This document shows, one piece after another, positions 39,501-48,483 of a stretch of 64,000 bases of DNA. Numbering within the stretch: the first letter of the stretch is position 1; each line of letters opens with the position of its first letter. The DNA is taken from positions 62,001 to 126,000 of the forward strand of contig NZ_CP064951.1 in NCBI RefSeq assembly GCF_011751945.2, written 5' to 3'. The position numbers and the translations under genes were made by a program. The notes beneath the pieces are model-generated. The model had not been told where the DNA came from and did not search any database. It worked only from the letters and a program-made list of their open reading frames with translations. This DNA comes from Actinomyces sp. zg-332. GTDB lineage: Bacteria > Actinomycetota > Actinomycetes > Actinomycetales > Actinomycetaceae.

Positions 39501-39594
39501 AGGTGAACAAAATCTTGATAACATTCAGTCTAAACCACTAGATATAGCAAGTATTCAGAGCATGTTAAACGCTAAAATAGAAGATGCTGAGTAG
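36580..39594 (+). CDS. dnaX: DNA polymerase III subunits gamma/tau
   Basis: Clamp-loader ATPase that organises the replicase. The N-terminal AAA+ domain has Walker A GPRGCGKTT (44-52), a four-cysteine zinc module (residues 62-80, CLNCEQG...CEVCPSC) and the DEAH-type FILDEAHMV. Domain III ends near residue 365. The remaining 640 residues are a very long, low-complexity Ser/Asn/Gln/Glu-rich region, interrupted by one folded block (about 625-720, RLRWEEILEKIKN...). At 1004 aa it is far above the usual 550-800. First gene of a likely dnaX-recR-FUSC operon; start by ATAGGTG. Confidence 0.96.
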   Translation: MTQAIYRRYRPQTFDQVIGQEQVTEPLKNALKSGRVNHAYLFSGPRGCGKTTSARIMARCLNCEQGPTDTPCEVCPSCVELSVNGSGSLDVVEIDAASHNGVDDARALRENAFFAPVRDRYKIFILDEAHMVTTQGFNALLKLVEEPPEHVKFIFATTEPEKVITTIRSRTHHYPFRLVAPQTLRNFLSHVCDLENVQYDNSVISLIVRAGAGSVRDSLSILDQIIAGSEDNVLDYEKTRHLLGYTDTAMLDAIVESFAAKDGAVVYEIVEKIVDSGQDPRRFVEDLLQKIRDLILIYIAGVNSKNILSTYSDEQLNRMYKQAKGWGIDNLNDAAQRCVEALSEMVGATSARIHLELLCARIIVPALSGSNTVNLELNQTTNAALRTGNDTVSNPRNDTYVSIVENADKSTISRGVNSDARNQSVEALNSVANPNDNSNIVVSDKGLAETIDIPKSVLEDSNLSVQAHVNDDEFNTLAKTKKPGDLLAPANFGKPIVMPEKIPDVEAVQEQREEQLSNQYLSNPNLAEPTGEKLQKPLSSSQLSETDSTHSFDNTNTVESQIQASDKATDFTQDFDTNQPYEEFVATNNVDSYNQQSVTAKSELEENLPKTTQGNLPSNIGNVQSDLIRLRWEEILEKIKNTKKSTWTLISRNAQPGAYDGKTLHLHFDTKALAGMFSSGPHIQVTIQSIHDILGINVQINPTDEAVDLQNAQGLSDVKVTQTGVTATTGAGGTVNFTEQNSANNRQSLVEEAERSFQTQPYSQSNSSANFRVQHSSSPNLPNNAIQSVEEFEPTVEVFAENGSFDRVSAKSQPHYPNDAGSSAGVVTSETATNSNLETKSVATFSAQQEQSVGFSEQTFADTNSSFTQTSEENVSRKDSVQSQNQNVAIPEQTGNETTYEDSFFNDDENYEDDFYTDEMLVDNYAGEENNNVNHGENATTNLKANADNDIDNPTNTLNTSENAQVDTSTQLKSGEQNLDNIQSKPLDIASIQSMLNAKIEDAE

Positions 39595-39643
39595 AATTTA
39601 AAATAAGAACTCCTTAAAACCGAAAGCAGGGATAAGTAAAATA

Positions 39644-40237
39644 ATGTATGAGAATGCTTTACAAACTCTAATTGACGAGCTTGGACAGTTACCAGGAGTT
39701 GGACCTAAAAGTGCACAACGCATGGCATTGCATATTTTACAAGCTGAAGAAGAATATATTGAGGCACTACTACTTGCGATTAAAGAAGTCAAAGAGAAAA
39801 TTGTGTTTTGTGAAATATGTGGAAACTTGGCTTCAGATAAACTATGTGGAATTTGTGCAAATCCTAAACGTGATAAAACTGTAATATGTGTTGTTGAAGA
39901 AGCAAAAGATATTATGGCAATCGAAAAGACTCGTAGTTATAGAGGTGTATACCATGTATTGGGTGGCGTTCTTGACTTGATGAATGGTATAGGTCCAAAC
40001 GAACTTAGAATTGCTCAGTTACTCAGCAGACTATCTGATACAAGCATTGAAGAAGTAATTATTGCTACAAACCCTAATACTTTAGGAGAAGCAACGGCAA
40101 CTTATATTGCCAGAACACTGCATGCACTAGAGATAAAAACTTCACGTCTAGCATCAGGACTACCAATGGGATCTGATCTAGAGTATGCTGATGAAATAAC
40201 TATTGGTAAAGCTTTTGAGGGGCGTCGATCGATTTAA
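39644..40237 (+). CDS. recR: recombination protein RecR
   Basis: Works with RecO (and RecF) to load RecA at gaps. The 197-aa protein has the helix-hairpin-helix [16 protein letters not shown], a C4 zinc finger [16 protein letters not shown], and the Toprim domain from about residue 80 ([13 protein letters not shown]). Length is normal. AGGGATAAG lies before the ATG. Usually ybaB (ebfC) sits between dnaX and recR; here only 49 bp separate them and ybaB is absent. Confidence 0.97.
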   Translation: MYENALQTLIDELGQLPGVGPKSAQRMALHILQAEEEYIEALLLAIKEVKEKIVFCEICGNLASDKLCGICANPKRDKTVICVVEEAKDIMAIEKTRSYRGVYHVLGGVLDLMNGIGPNELRIAQLLSRLSDTSIEEVIIATNPNTLGEATATYIARTLHALEIKTSRLASGLPMGSDLEYADEITIGKAFEGRRSI

Positions 40238-40239
40238 AA

Positions 40240-42486
40240 ATGAGTTATCTACCACCTGACCCTTTGGAAAAAGACAGTCAGAGCCAAGTTAGACACGATA
40301 TTTTTTACAGGGTATTACGAAGGCTACGTATGGTTGACCCTGGGCTAATAACTACAAAATTATTTTTCACTTCATTGCTTCTTACCAGTATTCTTTACGC
40401 TGTACCAATTACTATTTTCTTACTGAATGGTATCCCTCTAAAATTTACTTTCCTTTCAGCTGGTGCATACGTTTTTTTGCAGATACCAATTTTTTATAGG
40501 TACAAAAAGAAAGATGTAGCTACAGGATGGCTTACTGCGATACCAGTAGTCATAATTGTAAGTCTCATTGCTTACAGTTTTTATCAATATAAATATTTGA
40601 CGATAGTTTTATACATACTATGTATGTGTATGCCGGTAATATTGCCTAAATATTTTGTGTCTAAAGGTAGAGTAATTGGTGTTAGCATGATGAACGCTTA
40701 TCTAAACTCTATGCTTAACGGGCCAATTTTAGATAAAAACCCTCAGTACTTATACGTAATATATGCTTGTTCAATTACTTCTGTACTAATAGTTGCTCTA
40801 GTTTCTTACATTATTGTTTCAGATCCTATGACAAAAGTAGTTGCAGTCAGGAAATCGCTAGGGGCAATTGCTCAAGGGTTTAGCCAATTATATGCAAATA
40901 GTGAATTACCTATAGATATAAAAATAAAAAAAGCTAAAAAACTTTCGTCACATTTTCATAACTGTGCAATATCAATTGATGCCGTGTTACAAGCAGCCCC
41001 AGAAATACCTAGAGATTTAGCGCAAAGTTACCATCGTTCAGTCTTTGATGAGGACCAAGTTATCTCTGCTTTAGCTGATAGTATTGACGAAGATTTGACA
41101 TACTTTGAAGAACGTTACTATTGGAATGAATTTTGTAAATGCAGGGTAATGCAAAATGAAATAGCTAAGAAAATAGACGAATGTATACTTGAAAAGCAAA
41201 ATGAGAAAAAAATACGTAATGTAGGGAATATAAGAGAATATTTTTCAAAGCTCTCAAGAAAATCTAAACAGCAAAACATTGTTACTCAAAATACAGAGGA
41301 AGCGTTTAACATCAACGTTAATTACTCTGATTTAAAAGCTACACCAACAATGACTATTGCTGATATTGCAGCAAAAACTAATAATTTTTCTAAGTTATCT
41401 ATGGATTTACGTACCCGCAATTTTATGCAAGGACTTATAGCTATAACACTTTCTTCTGTTGTAGGGTACATGATAAATGATAGATATTTTTACTTTGCCT
41501 CTTTAGGTGCTTATGCTCTATTGCTGGGTTCTTCAACTACAGCTGATAAATGGCGTAAAATGAAGAAACGTATTTTTGGTACGCTTTTGGGGGCGATAAT
41601 AGGATTTGGCTCATATTGGCTTATCAGCATAATTTTCAGTTTCTTGACTGACCACATACTTCAGCTGTTACCAGTAATGGTACTGCTAATTATCTATATA
41701 TCTTTGGCTGTGTCTTTGATTAGAGTTGACTATATTTATTGTGTGATATTCGTAACTGCTATGATTGTTCAAATCTACAGCATTTTACATGCTTCTGTAT
41801 ACACTCTAGTAATAGATAGAGTTATTGAAAATACCCTAGGAGCACTTATAGGTGTAGTTGTTGCATTTGTTGTTTTCCCAGTGAATTCGAATAAAGCGGT
41901 CAATAAAGGGTTGAATATCCTATCAGTAAATTTGCGTAAAGAAATATTGTCTTTGAAAGAAATTTGGATAAATAAAACTTATGATGAAAAGCTGACTCAG
42001 TTGGCTCGTGAAAGTGAAAACATAAAAGAAGGACTAAATGAGCTTAGCGATATAATGGTGAAAACTCCTTGGGGTAAAGATTCTCGTAGCTCAATGTCCA
42101 AAGTAATATCTAGTATTAATTCATTAATTTACTATATGAGTAATGCTGTTTCTCACACCGTATTTGTTTATGAACTACGTAAAAAAATGCCAAAATTGAC
42201 AGAAGAACAGGTCTTGGCTCTAGAGGAAACGTTTAAGGTGCTAGACGCAGGTGCTCAACTTTTAGGATTAGAAGTTACTCAAAGAAATAAACATATTTGG
42301 CCAGACTATGACAAAACTTTAAAAATACTATCCAAGGCTTTTGATAACTATTCAGTTTTAGATTCCTCTATTTCTGTTACACGTAGTCAACCTGATAATT
42401 GGCATGTAGAGTATTTCTTTGCTAAAGATTTATCTAGTGTTTTGAAATCTATGCACAATTTACATTCAAAGTTATTGGAAAACTAA
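40240..42486 (+). CDS. FUSC-like inner membrane protein (aromatic acid exporter superfamily)
   Basis: A 748-aa protein with two membrane blocks (about residues 40-195 and 390-555), each followed by a long cytoplasmic helical region. That is the YccS/fusaric-acid-resistance (FUSC) layout; the second block starts with GLIAITLSSVVGYMINDRYFY and the repeat-like LGALIGVVVAFVVFP is typical. Family members are presumed efflux components, but the substrate is unknown. The ATG is two bases after the recR stop, so it is translated with recR. Confidence 0.75.
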   Translation: MSYLPPDPLEKDSQSQVRHDIFYRVLRRLRMVDPGLITTKLFFTSLLLTSILYAVPITIFLLNGIPLKFTFLSAGAYVFLQIPIFYRYKKKDVATGWLTAIPVVIIVSLIAYSFYQYKYLTIVLYILCMCMPVILPKYFVSKGRVIGVSMMNAYLNSMLNGPILDKNPQYLYVIYACSITSVLIVALVSYIIVSDPMTKVVAVRKSLGAIAQGFSQLYANSELPIDIKIKKAKKLSSHFHNCAISIDAVLQAAPEIPRDLAQSYHRSVFDEDQVISALADSIDEDLTYFEERYYWNEFCKCRVMQNEIAKKIDECILEKQNEKKIRNVGNIREYFSKLSRKSKQQNIVTQNTEEAFNINVNYSDLKATPTMTIADIAAKTNNFSKLSMDLRTRNFMQGLIAITLSSVVGYMINDRYFYFASLGAYALLLGSSTTADKWRKMKKRIFGTLLGAIIGFGSYWLISIIFSFLTDHILQLLPVMVLLIIYISLAVSLIRVDYIYCVIFVTAMIVQIYSILHASVYTLVIDRVIENTLGALIGVVVAFVVFPVNSNKAVNKGLNILSVNLRKEILSLKEIWINKTYDEKLTQLARESENIKEGLNELSDIMVKTPWGKDSRSSMSKVISSINSLIYYMSNAVSHTVFVYELRKKMPKLTEEQVLALEETFKVLDAGAQLLGLEVTQRNKHIWPDYDKTLKILSKAFDNYSVLDSSISVTRSQPDNWHVEYFFAKDLSSVLKSMHNLHSKLLEN

Positions 42487-42580
42487 GTTTTATTATTAAG
42501 ATTTCTTAATCTCTTCCTATACTGCTTATTTTTTAATATAGAATAGTGGTAGCAAATAAATAATTAGGGAAATGATAAAG

Positions 42581-43168
42581 ATGATTCTTTCAGATATTGA
42601 TATTAAGAAGAATGTTACTAGTGGTGAAATTGTTCTGGAACCTTATGATGAAAAAATGGTCCAACCTGCAAGTATTGATGTGCGTTTAGATAGGTTTTTT
42701 CGTCTTTTCAATAATCATCAATGTAGTGTTATTGATCCTGCTGCTCCGCAACCTGAATTAACTAGATTGGTTGATGCTGGCTCAGAACCTTTTGTTTTAC
42801 ACCCAGGCGAGTTTGTGTTGGGGTCTACTTATGAAAAAGTTAGTTTAGGTGCTGGAATAGCTGCAAGGCTTGAGGGTAAATCATCTTTAGGACGTCTTGG
42901 TCTTATTACACACTCTACTGCTGGATTTGTCGATCCAGGCTTTTCTGGACATGTTACTTTGGAGCTAACTAATATAGCTAATTTACCTATTTTACTTTAT
43001 CCAGGTATGAAAATTGGACAGCTTTGTTTCTTCCAAATGTCATCCCCTTGCCAAGCCCCTTATGGACAGGGAGCTATCGGTTCTCGTTATCAAGGTCAAC
43101 GTGGACCAACTCCTTCACGTTCATATCTTGGTTTCAGTAGAGTTGAGGTAGAAGATTACATTTCGTAA
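42581..43168 (+). CDS. dcd: dCTP deaminase, probably bifunctional dCTP deaminase/dUTPase
   Basis: Converts dCTP to dUTP (and in the bifunctional actinobacterial type to dUMP) for dTTP synthesis. The signature [21 protein letters not shown] contains the active-site Ser and Arg, followed by [12 protein letters not shown] with the catalytic Glu, and the C-terminal [14 protein letters not shown] closes the active site. The HSTAGF form is that of the mycobacterial bifunctional enzyme. I prefer ATG 42581 (MILSDIDI), where the family starts; ATG 42572 is only two bases after AGGG. 195 aa. Confidence 0.93.
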   Translation: MILSDIDIKKNVTSGEIVLEPYDEKMVQPASIDVRLDRFFRLFNNHQCSVIDPAAPQPELTRLVDAGSEPFVLHPGEFVLGSTYEKVSLGAGIAARLEGKSSLGRLGLITHSTAGFVDPGFSGHVTLELTNIANLPILLYPGMKIGQLCFFQMSSPCQAPYGQGAIGSRYQGQRGPTPSRSYLGFSRVEVEDYIS

Positions 43169-43289
43169 CAGCTTTGAATATTCATTTGAATGGATACGAA
43201 ATGCTGAATTACTAAAGCATGAGCTAATTGTGTGAGTTAGTAGTAGTGCCTTAGTATGAATACCTGTAGGTAGTTTGTGAGAGGTATGT

Positions 43290-44924
43290 ATGAAATATAG
43301 TAAACAAACTAACTATGGCAAGCGTAATCGTGGGAGGTTGCGAGCCGTTGATAACACAGTGCGTGCTGATTTATCGAAACAGTATTTAAACGGAGACTAT
43401 ACTCTCGCTCAGCCTAAAAATGATAGGTTATCTACTTCGTATACCAAAGCTATTAAAAGCGTATTTATGGCTGATTTTCTAGAAAAATCTTCACATGATA
43501 GTGCTGATGTAAATGCTGAAAATGGTCTTATATCTGGAAAGATATTTGAAAAGAAAAACGCGTTTAAAGGTGCTGAGTATTCTGCTAAAGACAATGTTGC
43601 TTCTCGGAAAGCCCAGCACACTTTGGATCGACTTGATGATAGAACTGAAGCTATTATTTTTGATAGTGATACAACTATGCATTTTGCTAAGGTGCAGGCA
43701 CCACAAGTTCAGGTAAAAAGTATCAGGAATATTTCCGCTCCTGAAGAAGTAAATGAAGAGTACATATTAGGTAAGCATTTACTCCTTGTAGACGCTAAGT
43801 ACAGTTCTAAGTTAGCAGGTTTGTTTAAAACTCTTTTACCAAGTTCATATATAACTAATTTTGCTGATATTCATCTTTTCAAGTCTAATGATATTGATGT
43901 AATTTTGCGTGGGCCTTTTGTGTTGTCCAAGTCTTTGTCTGAAAAGCTACACATAGATTTTGACTCACCTGATTCTAAAAAAATACATATATGGGTTTTT
44001 GATTGTCCTAAAGTTAGAGACACTTTTTCTAATTTACAATTCGATGATTTTCTGAAGAAAGATCCCTATGTTTTAGCTTTTGGTTTTCCTCCTCCGGAAG
44101 GGGCTGAGCTGGAGGGCTTGGAATTTTTATCTAAGGTTGCACGACAAGTAAATGGGAAAATATTGTCCTCTGATACGGGGAGCTTGTTCAATACTTATAA
44201 ACCAGAACTTAGTTTTGTATGGCGTGTGAATAAAATATTAGCTCCTAATTTTATTTCTAGTGTTTTATCAGAAGTTTTTGGGCACACTAATACTAGTTTT
44301 AATGCAAATCCACCTAAGGTTTTTGAAACTAATTTTTCAGACATATTATTGAAAGATATAGAGTCCGTGCTTGAGGAAAACGATTCTACTATTTTGAGAA
44401 ATCTACGCACGAGTCGTATTGATTTATCTAGCTATACTTACTTGTTCAGGCGTTTAATGTGGAACTATTTTGAAGGTAGTTTTGCTGACTCTTACTATAA
44501 AAATTTATCTGACAAACTTCAAAATGCTGGTGAAGGTAATGCTGATAAAGAAGTAAGTACTGAAAATGCTCTATTTAAAGGGCGATCAAAAAAAATAACT
44601 AAAGATTGGGTTAGTGGCTACAGTTTTGTAACAGATTTTGGTTTTTCTTCTATTGTTGAAGTTGCAACGTCAGGCAACGTAGATATTGATTATAGAAAAT
44701 CTGATAGTATTAGTTCCACTGATTCAGACTCAGCTCTAGTGTTTGAGTACGTTTTTAAATGGTTACCTAAAGACTTATCTATGCTAGAACAAGAACTATT
44801 GCCTAGTGTTGTACGTGAACAGAAGTTAGCGTTAGTTTTACTTCAATGTTTAGCTATGAAATTACAAACTAAGTATGGGGGAGTTCTCCTAAACTCAGAT
44901 TCTCTTCCTTTGTTATCCTTCTAA
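43290..44924 (+). CDS. unrecognised 544-aa protein
   Basis: The frame is clean and long, with a GAGAGG ribosome binding site, so it is a real gene, but I recognise no family. The N-terminus is basic (KYSKQTNYGKRNRGRLRA), residues 50-140 look disordered, and a folded alpha/beta region begins at GKHLLLVDAKYSSKLAGL (about 158) and continues through ILRGPFVLSKSLSEK, HIWVFDCPKV and FGFPPPEGAELEG. There is no signal peptide or membrane helix. It follows dcd by 121 bp on the same strand. No catalytic motif stands out. Confidence 0.7.
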   Translation: MKYSKQTNYGKRNRGRLRAVDNTVRADLSKQYLNGDYTLAQPKNDRLSTSYTKAIKSVFMADFLEKSSHDSADVNAENGLISGKIFEKKNAFKGAEYSAKDNVASRKAQHTLDRLDDRTEAIIFDSDTTMHFAKVQAPQVQVKSIRNISAPEEVNEEYILGKHLLLVDAKYSSKLAGLFKTLLPSSYITNFADIHLFKSNDIDVILRGPFVLSKSLSEKLHIDFDSPDSKKIHIWVFDCPKVRDTFSNLQFDDFLKKDPYVLAFGFPPPEGAELEGLEFLSKVARQVNGKILSSDTGSLFNTYKPELSFVWRVNKILAPNFISSVLSEVFGHTNTSFNANPPKVFETNFSDILLKDIESVLEENDSTILRNLRTSRIDLSSYTYLFRRLMWNYFEGSFADSYYKNLSDKLQNAGEGNADKEVSTENALFKGRSKKITKDWVSGYSFVTDFGFSSIVEVATSGNVDIDYRKSDSISSTDSDSALVFEYVFKWLPKDLSMLEQELLPSVVREQKLALVLLQCLAMKLQTKYGGVLLNSDSLPLLSF

Positions 44925-45066
44925 AATTTGCACTTATCTACCCAATATTTCCTAAAGTTTATTTTCAAGAGTTTTATAGTGAAATTATAATCGGATACAT
45001 AGATACTTACGTATTTCTAAGCAATGCGAATTAGCTAAACATTTTATTTACACACCTTTAAATAAT

Positions 45067-45099
45067 AAGGGGTTAACCTTATAGTCAAGTTAACCCCCT
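45067..45099 (-). terminator. hairpin after thiB
   Basis: GGGGTTAAC (45069-45077) pairs with GTTAACCCC (45089-45097); TTATTATTT follows on the minus strand. It may also serve the converging 544-aa gene. Confidence 0.78.
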
Positions 45100-45104
45100 A
45101 AGAA

Positions 45105-45120
45105 TGTTTCATGTGAAACA
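45105..45120. other. parS centromere site (ParB binding)
   Basis: TGTTTCATGTGAAACA, one mismatch (T for C in the centre) to the parS consensus; all flanking palindrome bases fit. Intergenic, two bases after the thiB stop. Confidence 0.8.
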
Positions 45121-45121
45121 A

Positions 45122-46174
45122 TTATTTATTTAGTATTTCATTCCACTCTTTTAGCCAAGCTTCACGTTTTTCATCGACCACTTTTGGATCGATTCGTAGA
45201 GCGTTTTTAGCAGGTGGAGTAAATTTCAAAACTTTATCAGAAATCTTTGCTTCATCACTCACTGGGAATACGTACATAGAGTCAAGAAGAGTATCTTGGA
45301 CTTTTTTACTTAGCATAAATTCAATGAATGCTTCTGCTTCTTTTTTGTTCTTAGCTTTCTTGATTACACCCGCATATTCGATTTGGTCGTAGCAAGTGGA
45401 TTCTAGAGTGTAGGTTTGCATTTTGTCGTCTTTGAGTGTTTCTAGAGGACTGGTTGCGTATGATACAACTATTGGTTTGGAGCCTTTTCCTTCGCCAGCT
45501 GTGAAGTCTACGTTATATGCAGTTGACCAGTCTTTAGCTACAGAAACTTCGTTGTTTTTTAAATCTGTCCAGTATTTTTTCCATTCTTGACCGTATTTAG
45601 CAACTGTTGCTAAGAAAAATCCTAAGCCAGCTGAAGAAGTTGTAGGGTTAATACCCGCAAATAAACCTTTGTATTCAGGTTTGATTATGTCAGCAAAATC
45701 TTTAGGTTCAGCTATGTTCTTTTCTTTAAACCAGTCTTTATCAGCATTTAAACATACTTGACCGTGATCTATAGGAATTAGTTGTGGTGTATTTTTGGCT
45801 GAGTATTTTTCTGCACCTTTAGGAAGCTTTACGCTTGGTTTTTCAAGTACATCTTCTTTTATTACACGACCAGCAAAAGCTATATCAATTCCGATAGCAG
45901 CATCAGCCACAGGAGTGTCTTTGGTTAAAACTAGTTTATTTACCAGCTCACCTCCACCTCCAGAGGAGACGATTTTTACTTTATAGCCAGTTTTCTCTTC
46001 AAACTCTTTTAATAGTTTTTTATCTAGTGAGAATGAATCGTAAGCTAGAACTTTTATAACTTTTTCTTCATTAGATTGTTTTTGTGAGTTATTATTGCTG
46101 GAACATCCGGTAAGTCCAGCCATTAGCAACATTGAACTTGCAACTAAGCCTGCAAGAATGCGCGTTTTTTTCAT
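45122..46174 (-). CDS. thiB: thiamine ABC transporter substrate-binding lipoprotein
   Basis: Extracellular receptor for thiamine or thiamine phosphates. A lipoprotein signal peptide with lipobox LTGC (Cys24) is followed by an SBP of the TbpA type: VLAYDSFSL, SSGGGGELVNKL, GIDIAFAGRV and VSYATSPLETL. Length 350 aa is normal. The upstream TPP riboswitch confirms the substrate. The ribosome binding site GGAGG lies inside the riboswitch expression platform. The permease and ATPase genes are nearby but on other strands and not in one operon. Confidence 0.92.
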   Translation of the reverse strand: MKKTRILAGLVASSMLLMAGLTGCSSNNNSQKQSNEEKVIKVLAYDSFSLDKKLLKEFEEKTGYKVKIVSSGGGGELVNKLVLTKDTPVADAAIGIDIAFAGRVIKEDVLEKPSVKLPKGAEKYSAKNTPQLIPIDHGQVCLNADKDWFKEKNIAEPKDFADIIKPEYKGLFAGINPTTSSAGLGFFLATVAKYGQEWKKYWTDLKNNEVSVAKDWSTAYNVDFTAGEGKGSKPIVVSYATSPLETLKDDKMQTYTLESTCYDQIEYAGVIKKAKNKKEAEAFIEFMLSKKVQDTLLDSMYVFPVSDEAKISDKVLKFTPPAKNALRIDPKVVDEKREAWLKEWNEILNK

Positions 46175-46178
46175 TTTT

Positions 46179-46300
46179 CCTCCATATCGTTGTACGGAGG
46201 GGACGCTAAAGTGTCTCGACTTCCTGCGCTGGTATTATCCATTTCAGGTTCGAGGGTCTGCCTACAATAGGCACTCTCAGCATTTATGCTCCCCTGTCGT
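46179..46300 (-). promoter_or_regulatory. TPP riboswitch (THI element) controlling thiB
   Basis: Read on the minus strand, the aptamer (46217-46300) has the invariant blocks GGGGAGC, CTGAGAGTGCC, ACCC, GAACCTGAAATGG and TAATACCAGCG. P1 closes as CGAC/GTCG. Between it and the ATG, CCTCC (46196-46200) can pair with the thiB ribosome binding site GGAGG (46179-46183), so TPP most likely blocks translation initiation. Confidence 0.95.
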
Positions 46301-46437
46301 GTTTTAAGAATACTTCATTTTCTGTATTTTGTGTATTTCATTTTTATAACTATTAATTTTATTGTTAGTTTATTTAATTCTCTAAAACTTCTGTACATGA
46401 AGTATTATTTAATTTAGATTGTTCTTAGGAGGAAAAT

Positions 46438-46716
46438 ATGAAAACTCAGTTTATTTTATTCACTATTTTTAACACTGCAATACGCTACGTTTTAGGTATA
46501 GTTTTGGACAAAGCGTGGGTAAAGGGTGCAAAGCGTGACGTTCCTAAGGACAATGGTATAAATAATTCTTTAGGTGAATACCTATTTTATGTAATTATTA
46601 CAACAATTATTTCAGCTGTTATAAGTCGTCAAGTTGGTATTTGGGCAAATGACTATATGCAGAAAAATGGATACCTTGAAAAAGACGAAAATATAGATAA
46701 TATTTTAGAATTTTAA
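46438..46716 (+). CDS. DUF4235-like small membrane protein
   Basis: A 92-aa protein with a strong AGGAGG ribosome binding site. A hydrophobic N-terminus (FILFTIFNTAIRYVLGIVL) is followed by a charged hinge, WVKGAKRDVPKDNG, then an alanine/isoleucine helix SAVISRQVGIWAN. The pattern recalls the actinobacterial DUF4235 family, function unknown, but the match is weak by eye. It is 24 bp before thiP on the same strand. Confidence 0.6.
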   Translation: MKTQFILFTIFNTAIRYVLGIVLDKAWVKGAKRDVPKDNGINNSLGEYLFYVIITTIISAVISRQVGIWANDYMQKNGYLEKDENIDNILEF

Positions 46717-46740
46717 ATTTTTTTGATACTCGGGTCTAAA

Positions 46741-48483
46741 GTGAAATCGTATAAAAGTTTAATAATTTTAGGGGTTATTGTCCCTCTAGTTTTTTTTGCT
46801 TTCTTTTTTGCTTGGCCCGTTTGTGCTTTAATTTTCAAAGGGTTTATAGATTCAAATACTTCAGGCTCATCTGGAATATTTGGTTTTTTGCATAGCGTAG
46901 TACTGTTTAAATCTCTGTGGAATACATTGTATATGGCTCTTATAGCTTCGTTTTTTAGCGTAATTCTAGGGTTACCGTTAGCGTATGTTTTCTATAGACT
47001 AGATTTTAAAACCCGTAAATTTTGGCGTTCGGTAATTATGATTCCTTTTGTGCTGCCTACAACAGTTGTGGGTGTGGCTTTTAGGAGTTTATTTGCTGAA
47101 AACGGAGTTTTGGGATTTTTGAAATTAGACGGCACTGTGACAGCTATAATTATTGCGATGGTTTTCTTTAATCTTTGTGTAGTGGTTCGAATAGTTGGAG
47201 TGTTTTGGCAGGGGATAGATCCACGATTTGCTGACGTTGCGAGGCTACTTGGTGCTAGTAAAATAAGGATTTTTAACACTATTACTTTTCCAGCTCTTTT
47301 ACCGAGTATTATTTCTAGTTTTTGTGTTGTTTTTCTGTTTTGTGCTACTTCTTTTGGTGTCGTATTAGTTATGGGTGGTGCTAGCGTTTCTACCTTGGAG
47401 ACACAAATATACATACTTACCACACAGTTCTTAGATTTGAAAACAGCCAGTGTTTTGTCTATTTTGCAAATTATTTTAGTAGCGTTTTTACTAGTGTTTT
47501 CAAGTAAATTTGATACAAAAATATTCTATAAGCAAAAGTTATATTCAGGTAAAACAAATAGTAGAAACCTGATGAAACCGAGTTCTTTTGACTGGGGATT
47601 AATTGTTTCTGCTTTAATAATTGTTCTGTTTTTGATTATTACTCCGATTGCTGTTTTAGTAGTTCGTTCATTCACACGTAACGGTGAATTTACTTTCGAA
47701 AATTACATTAATTTATTCTCGCAAGATTTATCTAGAAGTGGTTCTATAAGCGTTTTTGAAGCTATGCAAAATTCTTTGATAATCGCTTTAGTTGCTGGTT
47801 TTATATCCACTATTATTGGTTTTTTAGTGAGTTTTGTTTTATCTCGTCAAACTTTTATTTCAGAAAATACACAGAACAAAGAGCTATATATTAGACAGAC
47901 CAATACCGCTAGGAATGCTTTTTTACTTGTAAAAATAAGAAAATTTCTTGCTCGTATTATTGAATATGCTTTACCTAAAATTACAAAAATATTCGATATG
48001 CTTTTCATCTTGCCTTTAGGTATTTCAGCTGCGACTGTGGGTTTTGGATTTTTAATAACAGTTAATGTTTTAATCTATGACACTGCTTTTCAATGGTGGC
48101 TAGTTCCATTTGCTCAGGCGACTGTTGCTGTACCACTAGTTATAAAGAGTATGTTGCCAGTTGTTCGTGGGATAGATAGACGTCAACTAGAGGTGGCTTG
48201 TCTGTTGGGAGCCAGCCCTATGCGACGTTTTATAACTATAGAATCTCACTATTTTATTCCAGCTATTTTAAACGCTTTTGGACTAGCTCTCGTTGTCTCT
48301 TTTGGTGAATTTGGGGCTACTTCTTTTCTATTCAGATCCGAGGGAGCAACACTTCCAGTAATGATTTATTCGCTTATAGGTCAGCCTACTGCTGTTCATC
48401 AAGGAATGGCTAATGCTAGTTGCGTAGTTTTGAGTGCTTTTGTGTGCTTTATCGTGTTTTTGGGTCAGAAGATATCACGTTAG
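46741..48483 (+). CDS. thiP: ABC transporter permease, fused two-domain type (thiamine)
   Basis: Membrane permease with two binding-protein-dependent transport domains fused in one chain of about 580 aa and some 12 helices. Each half has an EAA-type loop: ARLLGASKIRIFNTITFPAL (about 177) and ACLLGASPMRRF (about 488). This layout is that of ThiP and of ferric FbpB; the nearby TPP-controlled thiB and an unpaired ATPase gene favour thiamine. I use GTG 46741 after CGGGT; TTG 46723 has no ribosome binding site. Confidence 0.82.
   Translation: MKSYKSLIILGVIVPLVFFAFFFAWPVCALIFKGFIDSNTSGSSGIFGFLHSVVLFKSLWNTLYMALIASFFSVILGLPLAYVFYRLDFKTRKFWRSVIMIPFVLPTTVVGVAFRSLFAENGVLGFLKLDGTVTAIIIAMVFFNLCVVVRIVGVFWQGIDPRFADVARLLGASKIRIFNTITFPALLPSIISSFCVVFLFCATSFGVVLVMGGASVSTLETQIYILTTQFLDLKTASVLSILQIILVAFLLVFSSKFDTKIFYKQKLYSGKTNSRNLMKPSSFDWGLIVSALIIVLFLIITPIAVLVVRSFTRNGEFTFENYINLFSQDLSRSGSISVFEAMQNSLIIALVAGFISTIIGFLVSFVLSRQTFISENTQNKELYIRQTNTARNAFLLVKIRKFLARIIEYALPKITKIFDMLFILPLGISAATVGFGFLITVNVLIYDTAFQWWLVPFAQATVAVPLVIKSMLPVVRGIDRRQLEVACLLGASPMRRFITIESHYFIPAILNAFGLALVVSFGEFGATSFLFRSEGATLPVMIYSLIGQPTAVHQGMANASCVVLSAFVCFIVFLGQKISR

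Noticed and set aside
43160-43202. Inverted repeat ATTTCGTA/TACGAAAT across the dcd stop codon
   Set aside because: Long loop, no T run, and partly coding; not convincing as a terminator.
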